The translations under genes were made by a program, and so were the position numbers. Shown piece by piece: positions 22,301 to 34,514 of a stretch of 64,000 nt of DNA. Source of the DNA: Cercospora beticola (lineage: Eukaryota; Ascomycota; Dothideomycetes; Mycosphaerellales; Mycosphaerellaceae); the NCBI RefSeq assembly GCF_033473495.1, contig NC_088936.1, positions 1,364,001 through 1,428,000 on the forward strand, given 5' to 3'. Numbering within the stretch: position 1 is the stretch's first letter; every line of letters starts with the position of its first letter. The notes under the pieces were generated by a model. It was given only the letters and a program-made list of their open reading frames with translations. It was not told the DNA's origin and searched no databases.

Positions 22301-24859
22301 CGTGAGTCTCGCAAAGCATGAACTCCATCCTCGGAGCGCTTGCAACTCTCGGGGCCGCAATACCTGCTTGCCCAGAGCCACGTGCCCATTCTCAGCGCGA
22401 CGTCGGCCGACCTTGCATATCCGCGAGAACCGGGCAGGAGCATTGCAGGTGTCTGCAATCAAAGAAAAGGCTAAAGACCCGCCAACCCGGGTTGCGGCCA
22501 TTTCTGCGGCGTGTGTGCGCGGATTGTGATTGCGCACCGCCTTGCGCCACTTGGGCAAGGAAGCTGTCCCAAAGAGCTTCCAGCCCTTCCAATCGACGCA
22601 ACGTCGAAGCTCGTCCCGCGCCTGTCGAAGCAGGCTACGCATGCATGCCATGCCATGCCGTCGCGGCACAGCCAGAGTCAGCCAACGTGGCATGGGAGCC
22701 CTTGCACGTTCTCGATCTCGAGCCCCCAGCAGCTCGAATGTGGCTGTGCACATTGCAGATCACTGCCCATGTCGGAGTAGATCTTCAACGTCAGGCGTCA
22801 GGGCGCTGGGTTCGAACTTCCGTACAGCTCCACGGACGGTCATCACTCATCACCAACACGAGAGTCGGATCATCTCATGTTACTGTGTATAGCAACAGTG
22901 AACCCTTTCTTTTGGGCAACCGCACAGAAAGTGCTGCTGGACGCGTAACACGGCTGCTAGACCCCAGAGAACACCAGAGCTCATTTGCCACCTCGATATA
23001 GCTCTCCCCGCCAGCAAATGGGCACCAGAACACCCATGCAAGGTGACGGTATATGCTTGCCCTCCACGTAACAGAATCGAGGCGTTTTCATTGGCATCAC
23101 ACTCCAAGCAACAGCAGTAAACCAAAAACGCAACAGAAAGCAGAGCTCTGAAATAGCCCTAAGAAATACGAGACTTGGGGACTTCCCAAAAGGCTTGTCC
23201 TTTGTTTCATGTTCGAGGCTGGTGAAAGCTGTCGTGGCTGTCTGCAGGCGGCACGCGCTGCTTGGTTGTGGCGCTATCTGTCTTTTTGCTTCTTCGCTTC
23301 CTCCTCACCCAAGCCGCAAGCGCGGAGAAAGCCACACCTGCTCGTCTAATCTTGCAGCACAACCCAGCGGCCAGTCTTCCATGTTTGCAGAAGATTGGCG
23401 CTCTCGTCTACAAGCACTATAATAAACAATAGTTCCAGAATAGCTACTAACGACCAATACGTCTAAGCGTCCGCAAAACGTTCGTCGAAATGTCCGCGCC
23501 ACAGCCAGCGTTCGGCGGCAGAAACTGGGTCTGGCTGGAATCGCTGGAATAATTGCAGCAGGCAGGTGCTCTGTCGCCCGCCCGCTTTTTTCTGATTTGG
23601 CAGGCAGTGGTCGGTGTCCAGCCTCACATTACCAGAGCTATCTTCCAAGCTGTGGCTCGCGCGTTACGCCGCACACGGGAAAGAGAGGGAAGGGCAGAAC
23701 TCTAGACTAACTAACTTAGTCAACCCCACGGACAACCCGGCCAGTGGACATGGACGGGATGTGCCCAGATGACCTTTCTCTCTTCTGTCTGTGATGATCT
23801 TCGCCAGGGAAGTGCCTGACATGAGCTTCGACGACTAATGTTCGTTCGAATGTTGCAGCCTTCTGTGCGACGCACGTACGCCCAACTCAACTTTGCGCTG
23901 CGGTGCTCGAAAAAGTGTACAGTCATAGGAAGACGGGATGAATGGACGGTTTCTTTACCGTTTGCGTGTTGGAAGCCTCACGTAAAAACTCAGTGTAGTG
24001 GAGCATAGTGATGGGAATTGAATTGAGCTTTGAACACATCATCATTTTGATTGTATTGACAAGAGACCCTGTGAAGTGCTACACACCGCCGCTATCCAGG
24101 CTGCTGGATGGGGGGTGATCCTATCCTATACTGTGTGTCTCTCTCTGTGTGTCTTCTGTTGACAAATATTTCTGCTATGACTGTCATGTAGCCAGTGCAC
24201 TTCAAAGCAGCTCTGCCGCTGTGTGTGTGTTCCTTGTCCATGTCTTTTGGACAAACGATCCATGATCCATTCTGATCCGATATGTAGTAGCTTAGTAGTA
24301 GTAGTATTTTCCCGTGTGTGATTCCCGCCGCAGCAGTGGAGTCCCGCCACCGCTGATGAGGTTATACGCCACCGCAGACCCAAGAGACAATACAGTAGGA
24401 AAGATCCCCGATCGCCACATTTCCCTCCCGCCTCCCAACAATCCCATCCCATCCATGTATTAATCTCTTTCTGCGCGCGTTCCTGACCCGAGCAAATTCT
24501 CCAGAGCCATCCCGGTTAATCGCAGGTGTGGGTATCTCCAGTTATTCAGAATGATGAGAAGAACAGTAAAAGTAAAAAGGTTTCGCCTCAAATTCGTAGG
24601 CCATGTGGTATCTCAGAAGAAGGAAAAAAGAGGCTGCCTTCTCAATCGCAGGCGGGCGATATCTAGCCGAAGGAGGCACAAGGATAGGAAGAAAATTCCG
24701 CAGAAACCGTCCCAATTCATGTACACGCTTCCCGTTTCATGCGATATGATGCGTTTGTTTCGTTCGTCGTGTTGCTCGTGTCGTGCGATTAGAAACCAAG
24801 GAGCGGAGGAGATGGGCTCCTCAATGTAGGAGAGTCGCAAGTTCATCGCTGAAAGCAAA
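19311..24859. other. 5.5-kb gene-poor region
   Basis: No ORF with a recognisable domain, no transposase-like frame and no tRNA was found. The longest frame is 227 codons (22318-23001); it is Cys/Arg/Pro-rich, lacks hydrophobic periodicity and overlaps equally long frames on the other strand, so I treat it as chance. Base composition is not AT-biased, so this is not a repeat destroyed by C-to-T mutation. Simple sequence tracts occur at 20097-20144 and near 24130-24310 (GTGT and TAG runs). The right end holds the 3' UTR of the CP2-like gene. Confidence 0.5.
20097..20144 (+). repeat. 12-bp tandem repeat, four copies
   Basis: ATGGCTCAGTCA is repeated four times, with one substitution in the second copy, in DNA with no supportable gene. 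Confidence 0.9.
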
Positions 24860-27648
24860 TCAAAATAGCAATTTGAGCTCGTAGCCGTGAGAATTCACAT
24901 TTTCCGTCGTCGGAAGTTCGCCGTCGCATTGAATGTCGGTGGGCCCAGCGTCCCACTCTCGTTCGGCCTTTACCGGAGCATCGTCGTCGTCGAGTTGGAC
25001 CTCGCAGAATTCGGCGGTCATATCCTGTCCTTCGGCCAGTTCATCGATGCATTCGTCGTCGAAGAAAACGTTGAGACCATTTTCGGTGATCCGGTATGTG
25101 CGCAACACTTGGGTCGGCTCGATGTTGCACTTCCTGGCGAGCGCATTGGTAAAATCTTTGAGCGTTCGCTTCATCAGGTAAATGGCGCGATAGTGGTTAT
25201 CGGACGGCGCTCGGCCGGACACATGTGGCTGGACATAGAAGCACGCAACCGGTTTGACAGCCCTGGGTGGAGGTGGCCGGTAACTAGGGTCAACTCCGAC
25301 CGCCTCGATCCAGCCAGAAACGGCCGCAGCCTCTGATGATTTGATCTGCACCTTCACAGGCGCATTTTCTGGTGGGCTGTGGAGCTGTTCCGGTATTGTC
25401 GGCTGGATGTCCATGGTCGCTGTCTGCGGGTTATTGCGCCACTCGTTCGATGATTGTCGCGATGGTCCTCCGACAGGCGTGGGCTGCTGCATCGTCGAGT
25501 CTTTGCGACTGCCAATCAGGGAGTTGGAACTCGGTGTGGGCGATACCATCGAAGACTCGTTCTTGCCGTCGCTGTGCTTATCCCAGTTCGCCGTGTCCGC
25601 AGAATCTGTCCGTACCAGGTCGATGTCTCCAGTGAGCTTGACGGGGTAGGCGTCTGGATCGTCGCCGTCTTCGCCGCGAAGGTACAATACACTGGCAGGT
25701 CGTGTTGACGTGAACATGTCTTGCAGTGTCATCAATTTCATGTGAAGATCCTCTTCTGCGCTTCCACGGCCGCCGTTCGATGTCGCAGAAGTGACCGACC
25801 ACGTTCTTCGGTGCTTGGGCACCTTGCCGGGCCTGTCCATACCAGGCTTTTGCGCCAGAGATCCAGCTCTCTTCCTTTTGCTCAAGTCCCGCATCCCGGA
25901 CTCGATCTGTGCTATTTGCTGATTGAGCTTGTCGATGGTCTTCTTGACATGGGCGACATCGTTGGACAGCTTTCGTTCTGCGCCGTGGTCTCTGAACAGC
26001 TTGACTTTGCAGTAGCACACTTCTGATCCGGTCGCTTGTGATGGCGTAAGTGTCGCCTCATCGATTGCTTCCGTCTTCGCACATAACCGGACTGGAATAC
26101 CCTTGACACCTTTGGAATGGCTGAAGTCGGTGGACAAGAAGTTAAAGCGCACTGATATGGGACATTCGGCAGCGCCGTTGGCAGGTGACCAGGTCACGCA
26201 GAAGCCGTCGAAAGACGAACATTCGAGGTCGACCTTCGGTTTTGACGGGTCCTCGGCGCCTCCAAGCTGACCAGAGTCGACGTATTCGACTGCTTGTAAG
26301 CGACCGCCGCGTTGATGCGCTTCGTTGGTACCTCGGCCTTCTTTCCACAATTGCCAGCAGGCCGCCGGCTTCTGTCGCTGCTGTTCATCTTCGAACGACA
26401 CGCGCACGTAGGTCCGGTATCGTGACGCGGGCGCACCTTGTTGTGTGTGCGTGTCGACGACGTTCAGCGTGTACGCCTGGCCTTTGTTGAGGTATGTCAC
26501 GGGAATCTCATCGGCATGCTTGATCATCGCAGTGGGCGCATTCAGCGTGACATGGTAGCGGAACCTAGAAGTTATATTAGTCTCGCTCGTGTTGTGTTGT
26601 CTGGATACGCACTTCTCAGCGGATGGATGCAGCGGGGGCGGTTGCATCGTGGTATGCATGTTGGGCGGCCGAAAGAGCATGTCGGGCGATTGGTGTGGAT
26701 GTGGCAGGCCCATGTCCAGACCCATGTCGTCGACAGGCGAGTCTCCAACCGGCCCTTGCAAGTCATCGAAGCTGTTCTGATGTGAGAACTGCGATGGCGC
26801 AAAGCCCTGCTGGTGCATGTGGAAAGGGTTCATGTTCTGGAATTGTTGCTGCTGCGGTTGTTGCATGTGCTGAGGCAAGCCGGGCTGGAAGCCATGAAAC
26901 GGTGCGCCTTGCTGGCCAGCATGCAAGGCGCTCTCTGAAGTTGGCATCGATAGCGGCGTGCCCAATCCCATGCCGAAGGTGGGCGTGTGCAGGTCGCCGG
27001 CTTGGTTGTGATAGAGGGTGTTGGTGCCGCCGGGCGTGGGCGTGTAGTAACCCGGCATTTGGTTGGCGAACATGTTGAAGCTGTGGCTATTGGGATCCAT
27101 GAGGGACGGTGTTAGACCAGAAGTGCCAAAATTCCACGGCTCGTTGGAGCCTCGGGGGGTGGGGTCGGCATCCTTGATATCGTGCGGCTGACTCTGATTG
27201 TCGAGAGGTCTGGAGCGCATGTCAGTGCTCGTTCATAATGCGCAGTTGCCTGCCACGCAGACCGCGTTGATCGGTGCTGGGTATTTCCAGCACGCCGACA
27301 GGGAGAGGCCTACCGCGGGTTCAACGGGATGTCGAGCGCTTCCGCGAGCGAAGTCGTCGGCGGCGCTTGGGCAGCGTCGCTGGTCGCCGGCGCACTGTTG
27401 CCGCCGAGGGTTGGGAAATTGGCCTTGAAGTTGCGGTACAGGTCGTCGCTGGGCTTCTGGGAGTTCCTGCTATGGTATCGCCGTCAGTATGGGTGTTGTG
27501 GTGTGTCTCCGCGCCGCAGCGTGATAGAGTTCCCAGTTGCGCAACGCCGGAGACGATCGATGTGGCAGTGGAGGCTGTCCGGCCAGCGGGCTGGCGAGCT
27601 GACTGCGACCGCGCCTCGCCATTTCTCTACTCACCGATTGCGGAACAT
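24860..27648 (-). CDS. CP2/grainyhead-like transcription factor
   Basis: Four exons: 27648-27635, 27466-27314, 27209-26613 and 26564-24860, with introns of 168, 104 and 48 bp. The product is 822 aa. The first exon gives only MFRNR; the second continues SQKPSDDLYRNFKANFPTL. A Gln/Met/Pro-rich activation-like region covers ~70-250. The CP2 DNA-binding domain follows (KFRYHVTLNAPTAMIKH, DEIPVTYLNKGQAY, FDGFCVTWSP, RFNFLSTDFSHSKGVKGIPVRLCAKTE). A coiled coil lies after it (KKTIDKLNQQIAQIESGMRDL) and then a basic KHRRTWS patch. The C-terminal ~100 residues form a ubiquitin-like or SAM-like fold typical of the family. It acts in the nucleus; in other fungi such factors control cell-wall remodelling and conidial separation. 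Intron 3 is 48 bp, stop-free and a multiple of three. Confidence 0.92.
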
Positions 27649-30427
27649 GGCCAGCAGAGGAGCACTCTAGCAGCAGCGCCGTCGCGAGGTTGTTTGGAGG
27701 AGCATGAAAGAAGGCGCGCTGGGCGGAGGGTGTGGAAGTCGAGCGTGCTGCGCCGTGGTGAAACTGGAGGAGAGATTATGTTCAGCCACAGCAGATGGGC
27801 GCTGGGGCTCCCATGAGAATAAGAGCGGCGCCAGACTGCATTCTGAACGACCCCTGTCCGGCCGTGACTTTCTAGCGTGCGCTTCGACACTCCGCCGGCA
27901 GCTCTCACATACTCTGCAGCACGTCGCGATCGATCAGGGTACGCTGCCTATAGCGACACGCAATGACACGGCTCGTCCGCGCTCGCCATCCCTTCCATGC
28001 TCTTCGACCGCCTGCCCTGTGCCCGCCGGCCACGAGAGCACGAGAAACGCAAGCGAGCTTGCCGATCACTCATCATTCTCGCCTGCGCCACAGCTGTGGC
28101 GACGACGCCACATGTGCTGGCTCTGGCTCTGGCTCGATGCAACGCGGGACGCTGCAACTAATGCTAGTTGCTTCCTTGTGCTCATTGTGGCTCGTTTCGT
28201 ATGTCTGCTCCGTCCCCGCCCAACGACGCTCTGATCTCCAAGCTGCTGCCACTCTTCCTGCGGCCTGCGGCATAGCGCCAATGTAAAGCTCAAGAACGTG
28301 CCGCGTGCGAGGATCGATGGTCGCTTAGTAGCCCGCGTGAGCCACTTGGTCGACTGCAAACTGCTGCGATCCTTCGACACGCGAGCGGACCTTCTGGACA
28401 CTGGCGTGACTGGTCCGCAGTCCAGCTTCCAAGCATTGGGATCACACTCATATCGAGCCACTTGGCGAAATACGGTGGAGCACGTCTTCGGAGTCGTGCG
28501 GGCGAGCAACGCCCAGGCCGAGCCACCTTCATTGCTTCGTTGTGCATGAATGTCATCGGCATCGAGAGATCCGTGCGGTGCGCATCAACAGTTACGAGGC
28601 AGTGAAGCTGTGACGTGCAATGACTTGCTGTGCGTCGAATTTTTCGCCCTGCGATGAGATGGAGTAGTTGGCACAACCCGGCAGTCCGTCGGCGTTGCAC
28701 CAGCGGCTACCGACGTGATCGGGTCGTCAATAGCCTGTAAGAGGTCTGACGGTATTGACGCCCAGGGCCATGGCACGCTCCGCTAGATCGCGCATACCGT
28801 CTGTCGATGCCACTTGCCTGTGATGCTGCAGAAAGAAGCTTTGTATGCGAAACACCCACCTGTGAGTGGCTGAAGTCCTCGACGGAACCTCCGCCTGTTC
28901 TTCACCTAGTCACTTTCAGTAGCCGAAATGAGCATAGAATGTGATGCTCCATTCATTGCTGCACCTCCGGCCGCAATCATTGCCCGCAGCCAGCGAACGT
29001 TGTCAAAGAATAACACGTGATGGCATCCTGTGTATGTGCCTGCGATACCGCTGCTGTACAGAAGTACCTCTCACCATACTGCTCTAGCCTGTGGAAAGAG
29101 CTTGTGTGCGCGTGACGGTGTGCAACTGCACGAGTGACCAGTGTTCGGAGCGTGTAGGAATCACAAGCAGCTCGGAGCCGAGTCGTGGGGCACTGGAAAT
29201 TCGACTCCCATATACCCATCTTCACAGTCGTGGATGCCGTGAGTGGATCGTCGATGTGCGTCGCGAGCAGTGGGTCGCGAGAATTCCTTCCAGCGACAAC
29301 GACGGTCGCAGAAATCGCATCAGTTCGGATGGCTGTCCGACAAAGCACAAGCGCGTCGTCACCACGAAAGCCGTCAGCTGCCACGCCGGCCCGACGCCGA
29401 CACATCCTCTCCAGCCGCGCTGTGGCAGTCGGGAATTTGTGCCACGAGGACGGAATACTCCTTCGCGATTGTGGCTGTGCAATGCACCACCCCTCACTTG
29501 CGTCTGCTGTATGGATCTAGGCAGCTCCATCACTCACTGTGTCCGCCCACCGCTGACGTGGTGCCCCAACACACTGCACGACCTTGCGCTGATCTTCGAG
29601 ACGATGTGGCAACGATGTCGAAGATCAAAGCGTGCCTGCATGCTTCACCGTGCTCGAGCAGCCACACCCATGCCCAACATGTGCGTCATGTTGACTGTGC
29701 AAAGGACGACAGCGGACCGTCAGACCGAGCAGATTGCTGAAGAACGGACTGTCCGCAAGGCCTAGGCCTGAGGATCGCTGAAGAGGAAGGGCGGCGAGCA
29801 TTGGAGATGTTCTTCGGGAACACTTCGTAGCGATGGTGTTCGCACGTGTTGTCGAACTAAGGGCAGACATTCGATCCATACTGACGTTTTCAGGCAGAAC
29901 TTTTTGCAAACATTGTACCTCCTAGGTACATGCTGTGAGAGTGCCTGTATCATGAATGCTGAAACACGCTTGACGAAATGGACCCCTGCCGATAACGATG
30001 ATCCATGCCTATAGCGGGTCGTCGCAAGCGCGTCAACGTCAATGCTGTGTCTGCCAGCACAGCTTCCATCCCAGCGCTGGCTCGCTGGTTGACCGACTGT
30101 AATGCTGCATGTGCATGTGCGCCGAGCCATAGTGGCTGAGAGATTCCTCGAGTGTGAGCCTGACGGCCAGCTGTAACACATACCGTTTGGCAGACTTGGC
30201 ACTTGCTGCCCCAGACCTGCCGCGCTGCGAACTATTGGAGCGGCGCTGTCAAGATAATTGGTTGTTGCGGTTGAAAGCTAATGCGGGTGATTCATTTCGC
30301 CTGGTATGCGAGTGGCAACTACCGCATATGCCAATGAGCAAAGCCACAGTGCCTCGTGGACTTGCATACCATCGATCAAATCCGAGTCCTATCGGCAGCA
30401 GCGCTGTGCACTTCAGTAGCCTAGAAC
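27649..30427. other. 2.8-kb gene-poor region upstream of the CP2-like gene
   Basis: Overlapping frames of 100-224 codons exist on both strands (for example 29091-29765 plus, 29762-30202 minus). None has a recognisable motif, and all are Cys/Arg/Ser/Thr-rich as chance frames in GC-rich DNA are. It must contain the CP2-like gene's promoter and perhaps a long 5' UTR. Confidence 0.5.
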
Positions 30428-32399
30428 TCAATTTGCGGGCCGCGTATTCTCCTGTCGAACATCGATGCTGACCGAAGACGCGGTGTAACTACTGCGAAGG
30501 TGCTGCGTACTTTGTCTCTTGATGGACTGCCCTCGCGGAGAGATGTCTGGCCGGATGTGAGTACCACGGGCTGTGCCTGCAGTCAGACCAGGGCCACGTA
30601 GCGAGTTGGAGTGACCCCGTAAAATGTCACTTTCATTGGAGATAGGTCGAGGCACGGGGCTCTGTATGGTGAGCACTTCGTGCGCTGCACGAGCAAGATT
30701 GATTCGACTGCCTGATGGCGAGCTGCTCACCGATCTGGCACGACACTTTTCATCGTTCTGTTGAATGACAGTCAATAAACTGGCTGCTGAATCCTCTCGT
30801 TCCTGTCTTGGCCTGGCGAGTGAGCCAGAGCTGAAGACTGGTGTTGGAATTCTCGAAAACGGACCAACTCGCACATCACCCAACGTGGACGCCGTTGGGC
30901 TTTGGGCAACAGGCGACAAAGAGCGGGGTGCAGTGGCCATGTCGGGCCCTCTTAACGCATACGCTGAAACAGTCTTTCGCAGAACGCGATCTTTGTGATC
31001 AGAGCACGAAGCCTGGGGCTGATTGCCAGCGGGAATAGAGTCGTCTCCTGGCTCGAAGGAGAATCTGCGAATTGCTTCAGGGCCAGTGCTTGGGTCCATG
31101 TTGAGCTGGGGCACGAGTTTCTGCAGAAAGCCTGACGCTTTCGACATCACAGTGCGATGTCTTGATGGCGCAGCATTTGTCGCCGCCAGCATCGATGTCG
31201 TCCGCGCCGGCCAGGGGTTGTTAGCATGCGGAAGAGCTGTTGGCATACTGACTGCTTTGCCGCTGTCAAGAACCTGTGCATTGAACATCGTTAAGAGCTG
31301 GGGCATGATTTGGGCAGGATCCATTCTGCGGCGGCGAGCGAGTGATTCGGCAATTTTTGCAATGGACACATAATCTTCGTCTTGCGACAGAAATTGTAGT
31401 GCTGGTTGGTCCGGAGATACGAGCTCTTCGCAACTGAATGTGGAGAAGGTGTCCTCCGAGTCGCTTTGCGTTGTCGACCCGGTGTCAGCGCGCTTTCGGC
31501 TGGTAAGCTTGCGCAAATCTTGTTCCAACGATGGATTGGTCAACGAGAAACGAATGTCGCTCGTTGGTGGCGTGCCAAACGGGAGCTCTGCATGAAGGTG
31601 TGTCATGGACTTCTTCTGTGCCAACTGTTGCGAAGCCTGAATGTCTTTGTTGGAAGGAGACTGAACAATGGGCTTCATCGTTGCTGCAATTCTGTTAGCA
31701 TGCGTATGTCGGAATGTTGGTCTGCGACTCACCTCGCTGACTGTCCCAAGTCTTGTCATCGTACAAGTTTGATTTTTCGAGGAGCTCGAAAATGGTCTCC
31801 TTTTTGTGAAGTCCACGGGACTGATGCCCATGGAGCCTGCTTTCTTGACGTGCAAGCGTGACTTCCGCGACACCACGCTTACTAGCTTTTGCCAGGAGCA
31901 CTTCAAGTCGCTTAACTTCGTCTTTGTAGTCTTGCTTCTCATCTTCCCAGTCCTTCTCGGCCATGTTGAGCTTCGCGACCAGAGCCTTGTTCGATGCAAC
32001 TTCAGCTCCAAGTCGCTGCTGAAGTCGAGCTTTTTCGTCGATCAGGTCTCTGTATGCTTCGAAAACCAACATGAGTGAGCTGTTGTGGCGAGGGTCGAGT
32101 GGCTTGTAGAGAGATGCCATGAGTGTACACATCATCTCGTCCAGCACTTCTTCAGGCTTCGGATCAGGATAGAACTGGTCTGGTGGCCACGCTGGCAGCT
32201 CCGTAGATGTCGCCACGTCTCCCTGCAATGATGATTTCTGGTTGTGGCCAAAGTAGGACGACAACTTTGGTTTGATGCGCTTCTTGGGCGTCGTGGAGGT
32301 GAAGTAGTCATCGGGTTCTTCGTGATCGGGAAAGGGCGTGGCTGGAGTGCGAGATCTCGCCGGCTGAATCTTGCGTCGCCATTGTTGGATGTCGGCCAT
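30428..32399 (-). CDS. Uncharacterised coiled-coil, Ser-rich protein
   Basis: Two exons, 32399-31733 and 31683-30428, joined over a 49-bp intron (GTGAGT donor, TGCTAACAG branch, TTGCAG acceptor). The product is 640 aa. The start at 32399 has a good context (ACCGCCATGG) and was chosen over longer in-frame openings because residues upstream are Pro/Ser-rich with no conserved look. Residues ~113-172 form a long heptad coiled coil (AYRDLIDEKARLQQRL...EVKRLEVLLAKA). The rest is Ser/Pro/Arg-rich and probably disordered, with many S/T-P sites and RRxS-like motifs, suggesting phosphorylation. An N-terminal Lys/Arg patch (PKKRIKPK, ~38-45) could be a nuclear localisation signal. I do not recognise the family; a scaffold or cytoskeletal role is possible but unsupported. 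Confidence 0.75.
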
Positions 32400-34514
32400 G
32401 GCGGTGGTCAGGTCGACCTGTGTCGTCGTCTTGCGCGTGCGGGCGGTGGCGCAGTGTGGTGGTGGAGGAGCGGGGAGTAAGAGAGAAGGCATTGGGAGCG
32501 ATGAGGTGGTGTTGGGGAGATGAAGTGACGTTGGGTGCGTCTCGTCGCTGCTGCTGTTTGCTTGCAGAAGGGGGAAGCGTGAAGCGCCGCTAGTGCGTCC
32601 TGCGCATGGAGGGAAAGAACGTTGCCTGCGAGGGGAGTGTCGGCTGAAGTGGCGAGGAAACCGATATGGACGCGGCACAGCAACTGAGCAGACAGTTGCG
32701 CTCATTCTTGATACCGATGTGAATGGGACGTGAAGATTGTCGTGACTTGTGCTGCATTCTCAACTGAGGCGCGGACCTCGAGCTCGCCCCTTCCTGTCGT
32801 TGGCAACGCAAGTGTCTGTGCATCATATCAGTGGTACTCAGATGTCTATCATGCGAGCGTCAGGCGCTCGCTCACGACTGCACGTATTCATGCAAATGGC
32901 GCTCCAGTAGAGGACAGTGTTCTGCCAAAGAAGATGAGAAGCACAGCGTAGGGCAAGGTCAACAAATTCGAATTGCGTAGCTACCTACTCTTCTCGATCG
33001 GCTTCCCCCTCTTCACAGAGAAAGAAGCTTTGTATCAATGGTCTGTAACCACAGTCTTCATGCACAAACGCCGACAGAAACAGCGTTTGTGTTTGGTAAT
33101 GACATGGTATGCTCCGAAAAGACTCAATCTTGGCATGATAGATTTTCCTTCAACGCTGAAGCATGGAGATTGTGCGAGGCGTTGTACACACTGCTGCCGT
33201 GGGATAGAACAAAGAAGGAAAGGGAGAAACACCATGGATCGGAGAGCGCAACCCGAGGTCCGAGTGGTAGACGCGCCTGGTACCGCCGCAGCTTACCTTT
33301 TGGTGAGAGGTTCGTGGTGGAGAAGGCGGACTTGTCAGTTCAGGCATGCAATTCAGCTACCTTCGTCATGAGGCCTTTCTCAAGCAGGCAGGTATCTCCC
33401 TTCTCGCAATGCCATTTCCATCCCTTCTCTCGCTTTTGCGCCATGGCATGCTCTCGTGTCGAAGCCGTAATGTCAGACCGCCGTGTGGTATGCTCCAGGT
33501 CCCAGCAGTAGTGAAAAGCAAAACTCAATGGACAAAATTCATTTATGCCGCATCGCGCTTGCCTTCCTTGACCTCTTTCTGCTCCAGTTGTCAGCGTTGT
33601 CCATTGATGTCCAAGTGCAAATGATCTGCACGCACCAATGCCTTCATGGTGCCGTGAAGAGCATGTCTGTGGTTTCTCCGGAACTTAGGGTCGGTTCCCT
33701 TGAGCGAAGGGTATCGGTTGGTCTTTGGCTTCTTGATACTGTTCACGTTCCTCCGTCAGCGCAATTCTCTCGACCCCAGCTCATTTGTTCCTCCTCTCAA
33801 CGGCGCTCGTATGCTCGATGCATCCTCGTTCGTTCGGTGTGGTTGAGTCGTACCCGTTCTTGTGGTTCTTCTTAGCCTGGTTGTGCTGAGACGAGTTCTT
33901 TGACTCTGCGCATCTGGTCAGTATAATTCCAAGACTGCATCTCTGTCGGCGCACATACTGGCCATGGCGACGGTATTTGTGCGAACGTGCTGCGAGGTTC
34001 TGTCGTCGGAGGTGAGCTTTGGCAGTGTGATTGCGGCAGGTGCGCTTGATTTTCCACTTGGCGCCAAGTCGGTGGCCGTCTCGCCGAAGTGTCGGCCTCA
34101 GGCATGACAGAGAGATACAACATCTTCACCTCCACGCTGGGAAGCACATCTCAGGTTGGCATTGCTGCACTTATTCAGCACTGACTTCTTCGCGTATAAA
34201 CACCAATCAACATGGCAACATGGCGTTAAAATCTGGTGCATCGCAGCTGGACTGTCAAGGAGAAGATTTTGGTCTTAAAAGTTCATTGTCACAATACATG
34301 ATCCCCTCCGGAACGACCAAACGCGCCTGAAATAAATATGCACAATGCTACAGTCTCGTCGCTGACCGCGCTGGCCACTGCCTCCCACGCATGTAATGCA
34401 CGAGGCGACGAATGCCGCCCGTTCTGTGTATCATTACGACGATCCGAAAGTCGTTGCTTTCATACCTCTTGTCATTCACTCCTCTTCTCATCCTGATCCT
34501 CGTTCAAGATCAAC
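32400..34514. other. 2.1-kb intergenic region, nothing recognised
   Basis: Only short frames (up to 157 codons) with no family resemblance or splice structure. It lies between the 5' end of the coiled-coil gene and the 3' end of aconitase. Confidence 0.5.

Noticed and set aside
22790..22825. GGGTTCGAAC as a tRNA B-box
   Set aside because: The flanking bases do not form a T-stem, and no matching A-box or acceptor stem is found upstream.
22318..23001. 227-codon plus-strand ORF
   Set aside because: Composition is Arg/Cys/Pro-rich with no motif, and similar-length frames overlap on the opposite strand.
19311..24859. RIP-degraded transposon
   Set aside because: The region is not AT-rich and shows no excess of TpA-type decay or any transposase-like frame.
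29091..29765. 224-codon plus-strand ORF
   Set aside because: No recognisable motif or signal peptide; several equally long overlapping frames occur on both strands.
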